Of a stretch of 64,000 nt of DNA, positions 44,696 through 57,068 are shown in pieces. The position numbers and the translations under genes are program-made. This DNA comes from Scleromitrula shiraiana (lineage: Eukaryota > Ascomycota > Leotiomycetes > Helotiales > Sclerotiniaceae), in contig JABELC010000001.1 of assembly GCA_028455995.1 (NCBI GenBank), positions 918,501-982,500 of the forward strand, given 5' to 3'. Within the stretch, counting starts at the first letter, position 1, and every line of letters starts with the position of its first letter. Under the pieces are notes generated by a model that was not told the DNA's origin, searched no databases, and was given only the letters and a program-made list of their open reading frames with translations.

Positions 44696-47600
44696 GGTGA
44701 CTTGATCATTAGGGATGATATTCAAATTAAATTTACAACTTCACGGTAGTTGTTTTGGTGTGACTGTTTAATGGCAGGACGATTTGAGAGATGATAATTC
44801 GAGAAGTGGTCAGTTTTAGGAGAGATGGGGCCATACAAGAGATGTACCGTTTGAAGTGAGTATTTTTTGGAATCCCTGAAAGGAACCTCTTAACAGATAT
44901 TTAACTAATGCATATCCGAATAATTACAGCAGTATTAATTTTTTATTCCATCTCCAAGGATTCTTTAACAACCAGCCAGATTGTATTTGAAAATAGTTGT
45001 CTACAAGGATTTCTAATATGACATATCACTGTCACCATGTATTTTGAGTGCGGTAGGTTAGCGACAGGAGCCGATGCAGAAAAAAAATGAGTTAATCGCG
45101 CACTTGGCAGATGTCACAATTTCGATTCGATGTGTAAGGTAGGTAACACGAACCAAACCTAGCAACTAATCAGACCTAGCAGCTAATCAGAGAAGCAACA
45201 AAGCAAACAAACTTCAAATTCTACCTATCTAAAAATCCAAAGAAACCCAATCAAACTAACGCCATAAGAAGGCTAAGCTTGCTCGGTCGCCCGATTAGGT
45301 TCTAGGGGCTAAATTTTCGGATCTTCCCATCGGCTTCAATCCCGCTCGGGTATGGCTGTTTGAAGTGGTATGCGGTAAGGGCAACCAAGTCACATGAATA
45401 CGTGTTCTTTTGGTGGAGTAAATCTCTCTTTCAAATGGAATTCTCCGTTAGAACGCAGTTTCATGGCGGAATATGCATGTAGCCTTCCACACCGTGTAGG
45501 CTCGGTGGCTATATACGGTAATCTGGAGGTGGCTGAATTCTATTCTTTGGTGAACCTGCTTCTTGCATAGAGAAGTTTGAAGTATGAACTGTCATTTTCT
45601 CGTTGAGTCATATGGAAATGTGCGGAAGGCTAAATATTCCTTTTTCATGCCGACAACGTTGAAAGTTCGTGGTGCTCTTAAGATTCGGCTCGTTCGTTTG
45701 CAACAGGCGAATCTTACATAGGGGTTGAATATGTTTATTTTAGAAAGTTATTCAATTAGTCATGTATTTTGGAGCTAAAGTTAAATGTTTATGTATATGT
45801 ATATACGAATATAACAAAAAAAAAGAATAAGTACAAGTTCTTGAATATTATAATAGTCTACCCAGCAACGTGATTAACACCTATCTAAATGTGGAATTGC
45901 TTTCTATCTAGGAACTATATCCAAATCAATTCATGATTCTGTAATAGTGTTATAATTTTCCTTATCCACTACCGTACCTTCCGTTCACACGCCGAAACTT
46001 TGTAGCCAAAGGTTGACAGCCGTTGCCCAAATTTACTTAAAGCCACACGTCTAACTAGCTATCAATGCGAGTACCTGCATAGATTGAGAATTTCGGGGCG
46101 GGGTTCACCCTGATTGTATGCTCTTGGCGCTTGACGCGGCTTTCCTGCCCGTTTGTCAGCCAATTCCGCCGTTGGGCAGCTATGTCTTTCTATCATATGC
46201 GGGCTTGAACCTCATATTATCTTTCCTTTGTGTCACGTAACTTTAGGAAAACCTATATTTTTTTCTGGCCTCTTGGGGGGTACTTTCTGCCTTCGGTTCA
46301 AGAGCATTGCCTGGTGAAATTAGTACCATCATTGCGATAGGATTGGAAGAATCGGAAGGAAGCAAAAACGCCTATACAGTCCAGGTAAGTAAGCGGTTGA
46401 GGTAATTCCGATGTGATAGTTATGCGATGCGCAGGGAAAACATTCGAAGTCAAATTTACATTCTCATATCCAACCAGATCTCATATTTCATGGGCCCTAA
46501 ATTTTATCTATTCTCTATCTATCTATCAAGAACTCTAGCGCCATCGGAACTATACCACGTTCCTTCAAACTGGCATGCAAGTTCGATCACCAGAATCTCT
46601 TGGCCCCCCACTTCCCCCTTACCCAGAGTCCGGCCACAAGGACTCTTTGTCAATTACAGCAGTGATAGCATCATGTTCAATTTGATCCAGACTCCTGATG
46701 ACCTTCATTTCCGAGTTCATACAACGCAACTCTCAACCAAACTCGACTAGAAGAAGTACCATACTAATATGAGTCAGGTAAGGGGAAGTCTACCTGTCGA
46801 GTTTTGATTCGTCTAGCGGGAAATGTGGCAATCTTCATGGCATAGAACAATTGATTAAGTGACCATATTGCTGATATCATTGACCTGCTATTCCCAGCCC
46901 CCTTTACGACTGGTGGAGTGATAAACGGTGCCCATATGTTCCTTCTGAAGAATTGAATCCTCAATGATACTCGATTCTATGTAAGCTCTTTGTTGCTAAG
47001 CACTTGCGTCAAATCATGGATGTATTGTACGACCTTAGTATGTTCTGCATACAAGTTTCTCGATTAGCCACCCCATTGGGCGCCATTCGGCATAAGCGTG
47101 TAATTCGCATTTATGTCCACTCCATTGAGATGATTTAGTGAAACTTGAGTATTCTAGGAGACATATCCCTCCCATTTTAACAACAGAACAACCCCTACAT
47201 TCTCCATCGTACCCCAGTAGGTTGAAGGTAACCCGCACCTCCAACCTCCGCCTCAAGTCTAAGCGAGATGCATCATTTCATCCGCTCTCCCATTCATTTC
47301 CCAACCTCCTCTCCCACAATCTTTTACCCATAGACATCTATTCTAACCATTTATCTACTCTATCACCTTTTATCACAGCCCCAAGCACGGCACTACCGTT
47401 TCCAATACACAGCATCCTAACATACCGACACATGATCTAATTAGAAAATATTCCTATTATGTGCTAGGAATAGTATGCGTGGTTGATTTGTAGATGGGCA
47501 TATGGACGTATGGATGTATAGATGGGCAGAAACTTAGTTTGGCCGAAAGGAGAGGAGAGGCGGAGAGGTATTGTATATACTATACTATACTATACTATAC

Positions 47601-48114
47601 CGTAATGTGTTGTATGGTACAATATGCAACTATCAACGCAAAGACTTGGCATGTGATGGAAGGACTAGAGAAGATGATATCGCATATGGGAAGGAGGGGA
47701 TGGAGGAAGATATAGATAGTCGGAGAGGATATGGTGTTTGGTAGATGGATATCTAAATGGATGCATGTATATATTGAGATAGGAAATTTTATGGTTGAGA
47801 GATCGGATCCTGAAGGTGGGTTGGACGAATAACTGATGGAGGCATATGTATATAAAGGATGTAAAAAAGCCGTTTTATTCACAAGCATTTGAAAGAAGCA
47901 CAACCGTCGAAATTAACATCACAATCAAAGAAGTAGACCAAATGTTTGAGAGAGCTGTAACCGTGATATAGCATTGATGCGACAGACTGAGATCCATCAA
48001 CAGCCAAACTAAATATTTGAGATATCCACCCTCCTCACAACAGAACAAAATGTTTCATCTGTCTATCGTGGACTGAATTGTTCGATTATATCATACGCAA
48101 GAAAACGTAGATAT
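44696..48114. other. Long gene-free interval
   Basis: About 3.4 kb of mostly AT-rich DNA upstream of the zinc-finger gene and downstream of the L22 gene. It holds scattered ORFs (46427-46750 plus, 46764-46964 minus) without domains, a TATAC run at about 47577-47601, and CCTAGCA/ACTAATCAG repeats near 45155-45190. No gene is supported. Confidence 0.5.
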
Positions 48115-48788
48115 TTACTCGTCATCCTCCTCAGCATCATCACCAACAACGTTGAAGAACTTCAACTCGTAAACACCCTTGGAGGTGGAGACGATTCTCA
48201 ACCAATCTCTGAGTTGGTGCTTCTTGAGGAACTTCTTGGTCCTATTTGAATCGAAAAAATTAGTCACCATTATAAATCTTTAGGCTTAGGCCACGGCATG
48301 TTGTAAGATAATAACAAAAAGAGAGGAAAACGTACAAGTACTTGAGGTAAGCACCGGAGTGTTCACTAGTAGCAATCTTGATGCTCTCACCCTCCTTCTC
48401 GATGGTGACACGGCCTCCAAGGTTTCCCTTCAATCCATCAACCTTCATTGACTCGGTAAGGAACTTCTCGAACGCATTGGTGTCGAAGATGTTCTCGGCA
48501 GCTGGTCCCTTGCAGTCGATGGTGAACTATTTGAGGATTGAATTAGTATCTTCATCCTCATACCTTCAACACCTTCAATAGGAATTGGGTCGGCGATAGA
48601 AGTAGCACAGTAAAAGAATAAATAAACATACCTTCTTCTTCTCAACACCCTTCTTGGTTGCCTATTCGATAAAGAGTATAATCTTAGCCTACTGCATCAC
48701 GCCATAACCAAATCTTCTTCTTCAAAAGGGAAGAGAAGGCAGGCCAACAGCAAAGCGGTTTTCATGTTATACGTACTTTTGGTGCCAT
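48115..48788 (-). CDS. RPL22: 60S ribosomal protein L22 (eL22)
   Basis: This component of the large ribosomal subunit has exons 48777-48788, 48632-48661, 48336-48526 and 48241-48115 and encodes 119 residues. Three short introns all close in frame. The protein begins MAPKVATKKGVE-like with a basic run (residues: MAPK/ATKKGVEKKK), then FTIDCKGPAAENIFDTNAFE, VDGLKGNLGG, VTIEKEGESIKI, SGAYLKYLTKKFLKKHQLRD, WLRIVSTSKGVYELKFF and an acidic end (DDAEEDDE), the eL22 pattern throughout. The first two exons are very small (12 and 30 nt), a common arrangement in fungal ribosomal protein genes. Identification is secure. Confidence 0.96.
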
Positions 48789-49885
48789 TTTGAAAGGATT
48801 ATTTGGTATCGTAAAGAAATGGATATCCTACGACAGGTTGCGATTGTTGATGATGGGATTGAGGAAAAGAAGCAAAAATTGGGGAGGTAGATTGATTGAG
48901 GAAATTTTTCTCGTGTGTGCCAAGAGTTCGCGGTTCGCTAATTGCGACTTAGTACATAAATGGTTTAGCTCGAGCTTCGAAGTTCTCACACCTTTTATTT
49001 GAGGCATTAATACAGGAAGGCTGAAAATGAACACTGAACGTTGTTGTCATTTAGCAGCTAGCATTTATTCGCATTCAAATATTGATGCTCAAACCCAAAT
49101 TTCTTGTTGATACCAGCACGTAACCTATAATTTGTTGTTAGAAATTTGAAGCGAACAGAGTTAAATCCCTTCACACTTTTATAACCTACTCCTACTCCTA
49201 CTGCACCTACCATATCACAGGTAATTCAAGTCCAAAGTGTCAAAGTCCATCAAAACATTATTATCTTTTTAAATCCAAAGTTCATTCATTATATTAACCC
49301 TCTGAAGAGTCTGTACAAATGCTATCTGAAACCCGTTACACCGTAGTCCGTAGACATACTGGTAGAAGACCCAAATAAGAGAAAACAAAAAGGAAAGTAA
49401 AAGAGAATCCCGCTTTCTCCACCCTATCCATTCCATTTCGATCCATAAAAATTGAAATCGTTATTGTCGAGTTAAACAAGAAAAACAAGATAAAAAACAA
49501 AAAATAAAAAAAGAGGCTGGAAACAACCGGGTCATGAATAATCTCCTCAAAAGAAAAGATCCATGTTCAATTGATGTGTTGTTGGCAATGGCACCCAATG
49601 CAACCGCCTCAACTTTGTTGGCTGATGTTCCCACCACAAGCCGAGACTTCCGACGCCAAGGATATCATTCATTAAATATTGATCTAAACTTATCATGGGC
49701 CCTTCAGATTGATATTGTTATGATAGGAAGGGCGATTGTCGAGTTCCGAGAAAGGGTATTGGTATTGAAAAATGGGAAAGAATAAAGAGGATGTTTCGAG
49801 AAGTGGTCGTTAATTGTTTGTATAGAGAGTAGTAAAGTAAAGAGGTTCGGTCGGATCGTAAAGATGTCGTATCATGAAGAAGAGA
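48789..49885. other. Intergenic region between RPL22 and PMP3 genes
   Basis: It contains the RPL22 promoter on the left and the 3' flank of the Pmp3 gene on the right. A plus-strand ORF at 49534-49785 has no domain or signal and lies in the probable Pmp3 3' UTR. No further feature is seen. Confidence 0.5.
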
Positions 49886-50222
49886 CTAATACTTCAGAAT
49901 GATGTACAGAGCGTGAATGATTCCGGGAATATAACTATACAAATTTGTTAATTTATTGTTTGGTGGATTAAAGTTGTTGAGGAAATCATACCCAAGAATA
50001 GTCAACAGAATGTTAATTAAGAGGTCAGCTCCACAACCTCTCTCGATGAATACACCAAGAGGTGGTAGGATGATGGCAAGAATGATCTTGCAGATATCAC
50101 TATTATAAACTGTTAGTACTTCGAGTCTTTCTATAATATAACAGTGATGATGAAGAACTATCCATCGCCAATGACGACGAGATAGCTCTTCTTTTCTTTA
50201 CTTACGATGCTGTGAAAGGCAT
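49886..50222 (-). CDS. PMP3: Plasma membrane proteolipid Pmp3 family
   Basis: Pmp3 proteins are tiny two-helix membrane proteins that influence membrane potential and cation tolerance. The model has exons 50206-50222, 49992-50099 and 49886-49934, encoding 57 residues, the usual size. The joined protein starts MPFTASDICKIILAIILPPL, continues GVFIERGCGADLLINILLTI and ends LGYIPGIIHALYIILKY, which matches the family over its entire length, including the GCGADLLIN signature. Introns are 106 and 57 bp. The gene is too short for ordinary ORF calling because no exon exceeds 108 nt. Confidence 0.95.
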
Positions 50223-50743
50223 GATGAAAGATATGTATTGAAAGTATTAGATTTTGAAGGTCTAAAGTGATGTTGTTTTTATCGAAAGTATTCTTTTATT
50301 GAAGAGAAAGAAAGATAGATAGTTTATTGTTTGTATTAATATGAGAGATGGAATGTATGTATGTTTGCGAGAAGAAGAGGAGAGAGAGGGGGAGAGGAGA
50401 AGAGGTATTTGAAGGCTTTTTATGTGTGAGAGCAAGAGCAAGAGCAACCAAATCGGAATCGGGATTTATTAGGTTAAACTGATTATTGGTGGTACGATTC
50501 AGAATTCAATCTTCAATGACTTAACATACAACACCATCACGTCACCAATTATTATTCCCCATTCATTCTTTTTTCTTTTATTCAACAAGGTATGGGATGG
50601 CCAGACCTTGCTAGGTTGGTATTCGACTAATCAAAAATCAAGAACCGGGAAAAGATGGATTTTTAACCATTTGAAAACATTGAATAATGCCTGAGCGATA
50701 CCTTGCAGAATTACGTCACTTTATGTATTTTGATTCCGGCATA

Positions 50744-50779
<36 letters not shown>

Positions 50780-52458
50780 ATTATTATTTTTATTATTATT
50801 TTTATTATTATTTTTATTATTATTTTTATTATTATTTTTATTATTATTTTTATTATTATTTTTATTATTATTTTTATTATTATTTTTATTATTATTTTTA
50901 TTATTATTTTCATCAACATTATTCGAGACATTCTATAGAGTAAAATTGTCCTTGAATCCTTTTCCCCTCATTTTGACTTCATCCCGGGGTCTATCGTTGT
51001 GTTCATCATTTGAACAGGTTCTTTCTTGTCCTTCTAACTACTACTTGTTCACGTCTCCGCATTGTGGTTGTGGCTATGTGATGTGGCTGTGTGATGTGGC
51101 TGTTACTACGCCACGGCTGATGACCCAATGCCAAATCTCGTAGCCACCACATACGACAACGTTACACATCAAGTTATTTTTTTTTGTCACAAGATTATAT
51201 CTTAATGAGGAATCTTATTATAGCCACCTGGATACTCTGCAATAACGAATCTGGAAATAAATATTACGGCTTTTCTTGGTTCTTAGCAAACGCATTTTAA
51301 TTCTGTTGTTGTGTACTTCATAGTAGTAGGCGAGGTAGGGGTACTATGCAGATAGTCTTGGAAGTTTGTACATGTGAAGAAGGTATTGATGTTGCGAGGT
51401 ACTCAATGATACTATTTCCTTTCAATGTATGTTTTGATTCTATTTCTTTTATTCATACAGATAGTTGCAATCCTAATCGCTCACACTTTATAGTACAGAA
51501 GCAGAAGCTACACAGGACTACCTATTCATGGGGGCTTTCTTAGGGCCTTTGCCTGTTTTGGGTAATGGTACAGATACATCATGCAGTGAGTAGTCTCAAT
51601 TCATGGTTGTATGCACTGAGCCAGCGAATGTCTTGAATTCTTAAGTTACCCCCATGCCCAGTGGCCGTTGGATAAAACTATGGGGATGGGTTGGTCTTTT
51701 ACAATTTCATGATAGAGGTAGTATCAGTTTAGATGTTTGGAGGAAGAATCATCAGAATTATTGTACGACTTACAAGCCTCCGAAGAATAATCACCACATG
51801 ATTGAATTCTCTTCCAGGTCTCCGGGAATGTGAACTTGCCTAGGTAATGTCTAAGTTTGAGCGTAAGCGTCTCTTCACGGATGTATTATATTGATTGAAT
51901 ATTCATTGTTATCTTTATTCTGAGATCAGATTATATCGATGAATTAATTTACTGTATGAATATTAAGGTCAGGATAGCATTAGGCTGTAAAATATAAATT
52001 GGTAGACTTTGTCTCAATTTAATTACTTATGTATGTAGGTACCTATTGTCTTTTACAGAGTAAAGTCTCAGTCTTGTCCTTCCATATGAGTTCGATGCGA
52101 TCTCTTGAATTATCTTCTACGGATCTTTTGTTGCAAGTCTACAATCTGAATCTACCCGAAAGATCTAGATTCATCTTACTCAAATCGCCAATCGTTCATC
52201 TAATACTTAAAACATTTAATGTGATATGATGACTGCTATGTTCTTGACATGCACCATGAACCCGTGGATGAATGCCCAGGTGGAGTGTCCAGCTGGAGGC
52301 GGGGTCCCTCATTTGAGCCTTATGTTCAAGGCAATAAGATTAAACCCCACCAAGAACGGTTCATCATACAATACACAAAATTTTATGCATATTAATTATC
52401 ATCTATCATTTTCACTCCCAATCCAACTTATAACATTGAACCATTTCATACATATATT
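50223..52458. other. Gene-free interval between divergent PMP3 and GTPase genes
   Basis: The interval holds both promoters. A 12-bp satellite at 50743-50910 is listed separately. GTGATGTGGCTGT is repeated near 51074-51104. ORFs at 51346-51543 and 52029-52477 have no domain. Confidence 0.5.
50743..50910. repeat. (ATTATTATTTTT)n 12-bp satellite
   Basis: An ATT run passes into about nine copies of a 12-bp A/T-only unit. Read as protein it gives meaningless Ile-Phe repeats on either strand, so ORFs over it are artefacts. Confidence 0.95.
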
Positions 52459-53935
52459 ATGCCACGAGATCCTTTAATCGGCCTTGTAGGCAAACCCTCT
52501 TCAGGGAAAAGTACAACACTTAATAGTTTAACAGATGCTACATCAAAAGTTGGTTCGTAAAAACATTCAGATATTCTTCTCTTATCTTCAATTCCAAATC
52601 TACCCCTCCATAAGTATCCGGTCTATTTACTTACATTTCTTCTTGCAGGAAATTTCCCGTAAGAACCTACTGATTCATTGATCCATCTGCGAGAATATAT
52701 AAGCATCATACTGAACAAATCAATTTCAGATTCACAACTATCGATCCTCAACGAGCAATTGGATACCTACAAATCGATTGCGCCTGTGCCCGCTACAACC
52801 TCCAATCGCGCTGTAAGCCCAACTATGGAAGTTGCATCGATGGTCGTCGCAGTGTTCCCATCGAACTTCTCGACGTAGCAGGATTGGTACCCGGTGCCCA
52901 CGAAGGAAAGGGATTGGGGAATAAGTTTCTCGACGATTTACGCCATGCAGATGCACTTATTCATGTCGTAGATGTATCTGGAACCACGGATGCCGAGGGA
53001 AAAGCCACGAGGGGCTATGATCCTAGTTATGATATCGTCTGGTTGCGAAGTGAAATTGTGGCCTGGATAAGGGGAAATTTGATGCAGAAATGGGGGTCAA
53101 TTAAACGTCGTCATGTAGCTGTGAAAGCTACGGCGGTCGAAACATTACAGGGACAGTTTTCCGGATATGGAAGTACGAGTGCGGTGGTTGCAAGAACGTT
53201 GGATAAATTGGGGTTGAAGGAATCTTTAGAACATTGGAGTGATGAAACTATCGATTTGGTCGTTAATGCTTTTACGGATGAGAAATTCCCCACAGTCATT
53301 GCTCTGAATAAGATCGATCATGCGGATGCGGATAAGAATATTTCGAAGATTGCAAAGATGCAAGATCCAAATAGTATCGTTCTATGTAGTGCCATCTCGG
53401 AGGTATTCTTGAGGAAGTTGGCTAAACAAGGATTTGTAAGATACACGGAGGGGAGTGAGTTTGTGGATACGAGGGAAGATTTGATAGAAGATGGGGATCC
53501 TGATGGTGGGGGCTTGAAAGAATTGGATGAGAAGCTGAAGACGAGGATTGAAAATTTGAAGGATATGGTCCTTTATCGATTTGGAAGTACAGGTGTTGTC
53601 CAGGTACTTTCAAGAGCGGCAGAATTATTAGGTTTAGTTCCTGTATTTCCTGTAAGGAACGTAGGAAGCTTGACGGGGGGTTCGGGCAGTGAGAAGGTTT
53701 TCAGGGATTGTGTTTTGGTTAAAAAGAATACAACGGTGGCGGAATGTGCGAGGAAAGTTATGGGTGATGCTCCTCTGGCTTATGTAGAAGGTGCGGGTGG
53801 TGTTAGGGTTTCTGAGGATGCTATTGTTTCCGTGGGTGTTAATGATGTGAGTATTTTGATATTCCTCTGTCTTTCCTTTACTTGCCAATTGACATATCGT
53901 TTTAGATCTTATCTTTCAAAGTAGGCAGAGCATAA
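52459..53935 (+). CDS. Obg/YchF-like GTPase (YGR210c-type)
   Basis: A translation-associated P-loop GTPase of 416 residues is predicted from exons 52459-52552, 52649-52658, 52730-53846 and 53906-53935. The second exon is only 10 nt; without it the P-loop exon cannot be joined in frame to FTTIDPQRAIGYL. Motifs are: G1 LVGKPSSGKST (residues 8-19), G2 region TTIDP, G3 DVAGLVPGAHEGKGLGNKFL, and G4 NKID. The last exon supplies ILSFKVGRA, which completes the C-terminal TGS domain. The CARYNLQSRCKPNYGSCIDG stretch between G2 and G3 is characteristic of the archaeal/fungal YGR210c-like branch rather than Ola1. Cytosolic; binds ribosomes or translation factors by family analogy. Confidence 0.93.
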
Positions 53936-54261
53936 AACGTAGGTGGATTCATATTGCACCAATTGTCCATATATCATGATTTAGGAGTTCAGGAAGAAGG
54001 AAAATTTAAGCATAGCACTCGGCGTTCAGGAAATATTATGGATCTTGTCATTTATCAAATCTAAACTCCTTTTCTCCCCCTAGTTCGATAATCTTTATTA
54101 ATTGATTCCAATACCCAGCCCGAACATGGTTCAAATACGTTGATCTTCTCGTTTCCAGCCCTCTTCCTTCAATTCTCCTTGATCCTCATTTCTATTCAAC
54201 TACCTTCGCTTCCCTTCGAATCAATGGATTTTCTGCACATACAAATTAGCCTTCCGTCAAA
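53936..54261. other. Intergenic region between convergent genes
   Basis: About 0.33 kb separates the GTPase gene (plus) and the small mitochondrial protein gene (minus), so it holds two 3' UTRs. Nothing else is seen. Confidence 0.5.
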
Positions 54262-54687
54262 TTAGATCACCCCAGCCTGCTCATTCCCTCCCCCTTTCCC
54301 CTAGACTCAAGCAAAATATAAAAGGAAGAAGAAAAAGCTTACACCTCCCCTCTCATCCTCCATCCCTATAGCGTCTGGGGCCTCTGGAAACTCCTCCTTA
54401 GTTTTCGCCTTCGCCCCTCTCTCATCCTTCTCACTAATCCCACTACTCTTGCTTTCCTCCGATTTCTCACGCTCTGCTCGTCCGGTTCTGCTAGCTTCGT
54501 GCTGGACGTTGTGGTTTTGGGGATCGTTGTCGCGAGCGGCGTGGGCGTCGGTTGGGCGACCAGACCATTCCTTCAGGAGGAGAGATGTGCTGTGAATCTT
54601 TTGGGTGCGCATGGGTACGCGGATGTATGGGGCCTTGGTGAGGATAGATGTGGTGAAATTGAGGCGGGTGAGAGTGCATGGAGACAT
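54262..54687 (-). CDS. Small conserved protein, probably mitochondrial
   Basis: Exons 54343-54687 and 54262-54300 give 127 residues if a 42-bp intron (GTAAGC donor, TCTAG acceptor) is removed; without splicing the frame runs into a poly-Phe stretch. The N-terminus (MSPCTLTRLNFTTSILTKAP) has basic and hydroxylated residues and no acidic ones, as in a mitochondrial presequence, followed by IHSTSLLLKEWSGRPTD. The middle is hydrophilic (EKSEESKSSGISEKDERGAK), and the end has EFPEAPDAIGMEDERGG. I recall unnamed fungal proteins with the same LLKEWSGR and FPEAP patterns, but no function. The intron is at the lower limit of fungal intron length. Confidence 0.6.
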
Positions 54688-55291
54688 CTTGGCTTCTTTG
54701 TGTTGGTGGGGTAGATGAGGTGAAATGGTTCAGTTTGGTTTTATATTGAGATGAAATTGAAAATTATCCTATTCAATTATGATAAATACGATACGATGTT
54801 GATATGAATTAGATTGAGTGAGGTTGTCTCTTTCATTGCCCCAAATTGTCAAGTTTACAAGCTAGGTTAGTGATCAAATATGCCAAAATGTCATGTCGTC
54901 ACCGAACTCAATTAGATCGAATCGGAGTATAGTGCAAGGGGCTTGCTTGGCGAGAGATGAGGGGTAAATAGTTCTAGCTCTAATTCAACCCAACGTTCTT
55001 TCTTTCACATAACCGAAAGCAATTAAACTCACAATATTCAGTATGTACTTAGACCTATAGAATTGATTATGCAATATAATTATCTAGGTATGTCTCAAAC
55101 TCATCACTAAAGAATCAACGGGGGCGGTAGGCGATCCTCTGAATTATTTATTCTTGTGAAGCTAATGATCCATTGCCATAAGACTAACTCTATGGTATCC
55201 TTTCATTGGATGCTAGCCCGATATGACCTTCACTAGCTATTAAAGCTTAGTACCCTCCCGTGACATTCATATCATTTCATACATCAAGTCT
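54688..55291. other. Intergenic region upstream of the small mitochondrial protein gene
   Basis: AT-rich sequence containing that gene's promoter. No gene or repeat is recognised. Confidence 0.5.
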
Positions 55292-56462
55292 CTATCTAAG
55301 GGGACAATCAACCGCACTATGAGCCCTACCACAAAATCTCGTACTGCATTTGTGCTTATACCAACAACTAGCCCGCCTGCAATCTTTCGCACGGTTGAAG
55401 TTGCGGCAGATCTCGCCTGACCTTTCTCGTAGGTTTCGGCGGACTAGACCATCTTCTCGGCCATTGCTATTTCCAGTAGATTTCAATTGACCCAGGGTGT
55501 ACCTACACTCCTCATGGTAGGGGACAATCCAGCTCTCAGCAAGAGTTGGTCTTCTCGATTAGCCGCCGCATGGTGGAATATTGCAAGATTCAGTACTGCG
55601 CCCTGCCAATTGTAGGTCCTGCCAAGATCGACAGTTTTGTTGTGAAATTTGATAAGAGCGATGAGAAAACCAGGATTCTGATCACCAAACATCGAGGTCG
55701 TGATCTCAATGTAGACCAGGAAGGATTCAGACCAGATTGGACACGAATATTCGAGCGAAGATTTATAAGGTTTTCGGGGCGGAAAGTATTGCGCACGATG
55801 GCGGCAAGAGTAAAGCAGGGGTAGCGAGAGAGTTTATTCATAACTTGAATGAGTCGGGCAGGGATGGCGTGCTCACTTTCTTTTCGGTCGACGAAAAGAG
55901 CACCGGTAGTTTGAACATTGACTGGATGATTTTCCTGACAAAGAAGTAGTTGGTGAGCTTCTGCAGCATGACGCTCCTCTTTGCAAGCATTTAATAACTG
56001 TTCCTCGAATAGTTGTTGAACTATCTCCGGGGTGAGAAGTAGGAGGTCTGCATAGAAAGAGAGGTAGAATAGGTGTACTGCCTGCGAGCGGAAGCGGAGC
56101 GGAAGCAGTGCCATCCGTGGATGAAGATTGGGACGAGGGAGCACCGAGGCCCGAATTTCTATTGGCGTGTGTGGCAACTTCTGTAACTTCATGTTGAATG
56201 CGGAAAGCTGCCTGTTGAGCTAGTTTGTTTTTCTGAGCCAAAGCCTGTTGGGCCAAAGCTTGCTGGGCTTGGAAAGCCCATAGGTATTATTCATGCCGGA
56301 GGTTCTGGACTGTCTCGCGAACTAGTCTATTGCGTAGTCGAGTAGCGGCAGCCTTTGCGGCACTACTAAGACTTCTAACAGGACGATTGTCGGAAGATGG
56401 GCTACCAGTAGAATGCTTGCCAGCAGGAGATGCTACAACACGACGGCTGCTAACCATCATGA
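55292..56462 (-). pseudogene. Decayed gene with gag-like zinc-finger end
   Basis: Coding-like stretches continue in one direction but change frame and contain stops. The minus strand starts at 56462 with a basic Ser/Ala-rich segment (MMVSSRRVVASPAGKHSTGS), meets an in-frame TAA after ETVQNLRHE, continues with QQALAQQALAQKNKLAQQ, then moves to another frame (VQQLFEEQLLNACKEERHAA). A third frame holds LGRTYNWQGAVLNLAIFHH and ends at TPWVN near 55483. After a further frame change comes a cysteine cluster, EICRNFNRAKDCRRASCWYK then HKCSTRFCGRAHSAVDC, with CCCH and C-x4-C-x3-H-x4-C spacing. Such an end resembles nucleic-acid-binding gag-type proteins. It is probably a relic of a retroelement or a related host gene; no reverse transcriptase or terminal repeats were seen. 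No repaired version is proposed. Confidence 0.55.
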
Positions 56463-57068
56463 ATGTCTAATTAAGCAAAATTAATTATATCAGATGAAGA
56501 ATGTTTGAATAATGAAGGAGGATAACCAAAAGAATCACCAAAGCGTTGAGTATCGTAAACCTATTCAAAAAAGACAAGAACTCGAGAGAGCCGTCAATTT
56601 TTTGAAGAAATAGAAACCGCAAATTCGACAAAATGGTGTTCACGAGGGAGAAATGCGGGGTAGGAGAGGAATCGTAAATAATCCTAGATACCTAACAGTT
56701 AATATACTTTCCAACTAATATTCACCACGAGAAAATATAATTCTTGATAAGCGGCCCGAGTATGCTAAAGGATCGATGCAATACTGTGACTTGTATGACC
56801 TATTTCCGGCTGCTATTCTCGAATGTCTTCTTTAGAAGCTTCCTAGATATAGCTCAATCTAGAAATCCGACGGGGATGGTATAAGCCCTTATTCGGGGGG
56901 TTCGCGACCCGAGTATTCACAAGATTGTATATAATATCCCCATATACCTGTGCAGTCCCAAATAACAGTTCTCATTTCATATCTTACAACGCCAGCTTTT
57001 TAGTTGAAGCTCACACACAAAGCAAACGTGGCGACTCGCATACAATCAGCCCAAGTATACTTCAGCAA
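56463..57068. other. Intergenic region between two decayed genes
   Basis: No gene is supported; ORFs at 56925-57281 mostly overlap the 3' end of the DUF6536 gene in the antisense direction. Confidence 0.5.

Noticed and set aside
46427..46750. 107-codon plus-strand ORF
   Set aside because: No domain, signal peptide, splice context or conserved-looking block; isolated in a long gene-free interval.
50687..50938. Ile/Phe repeat ORFs on both strands
   Set aside because: They arise from the 12-bp A/T satellite.
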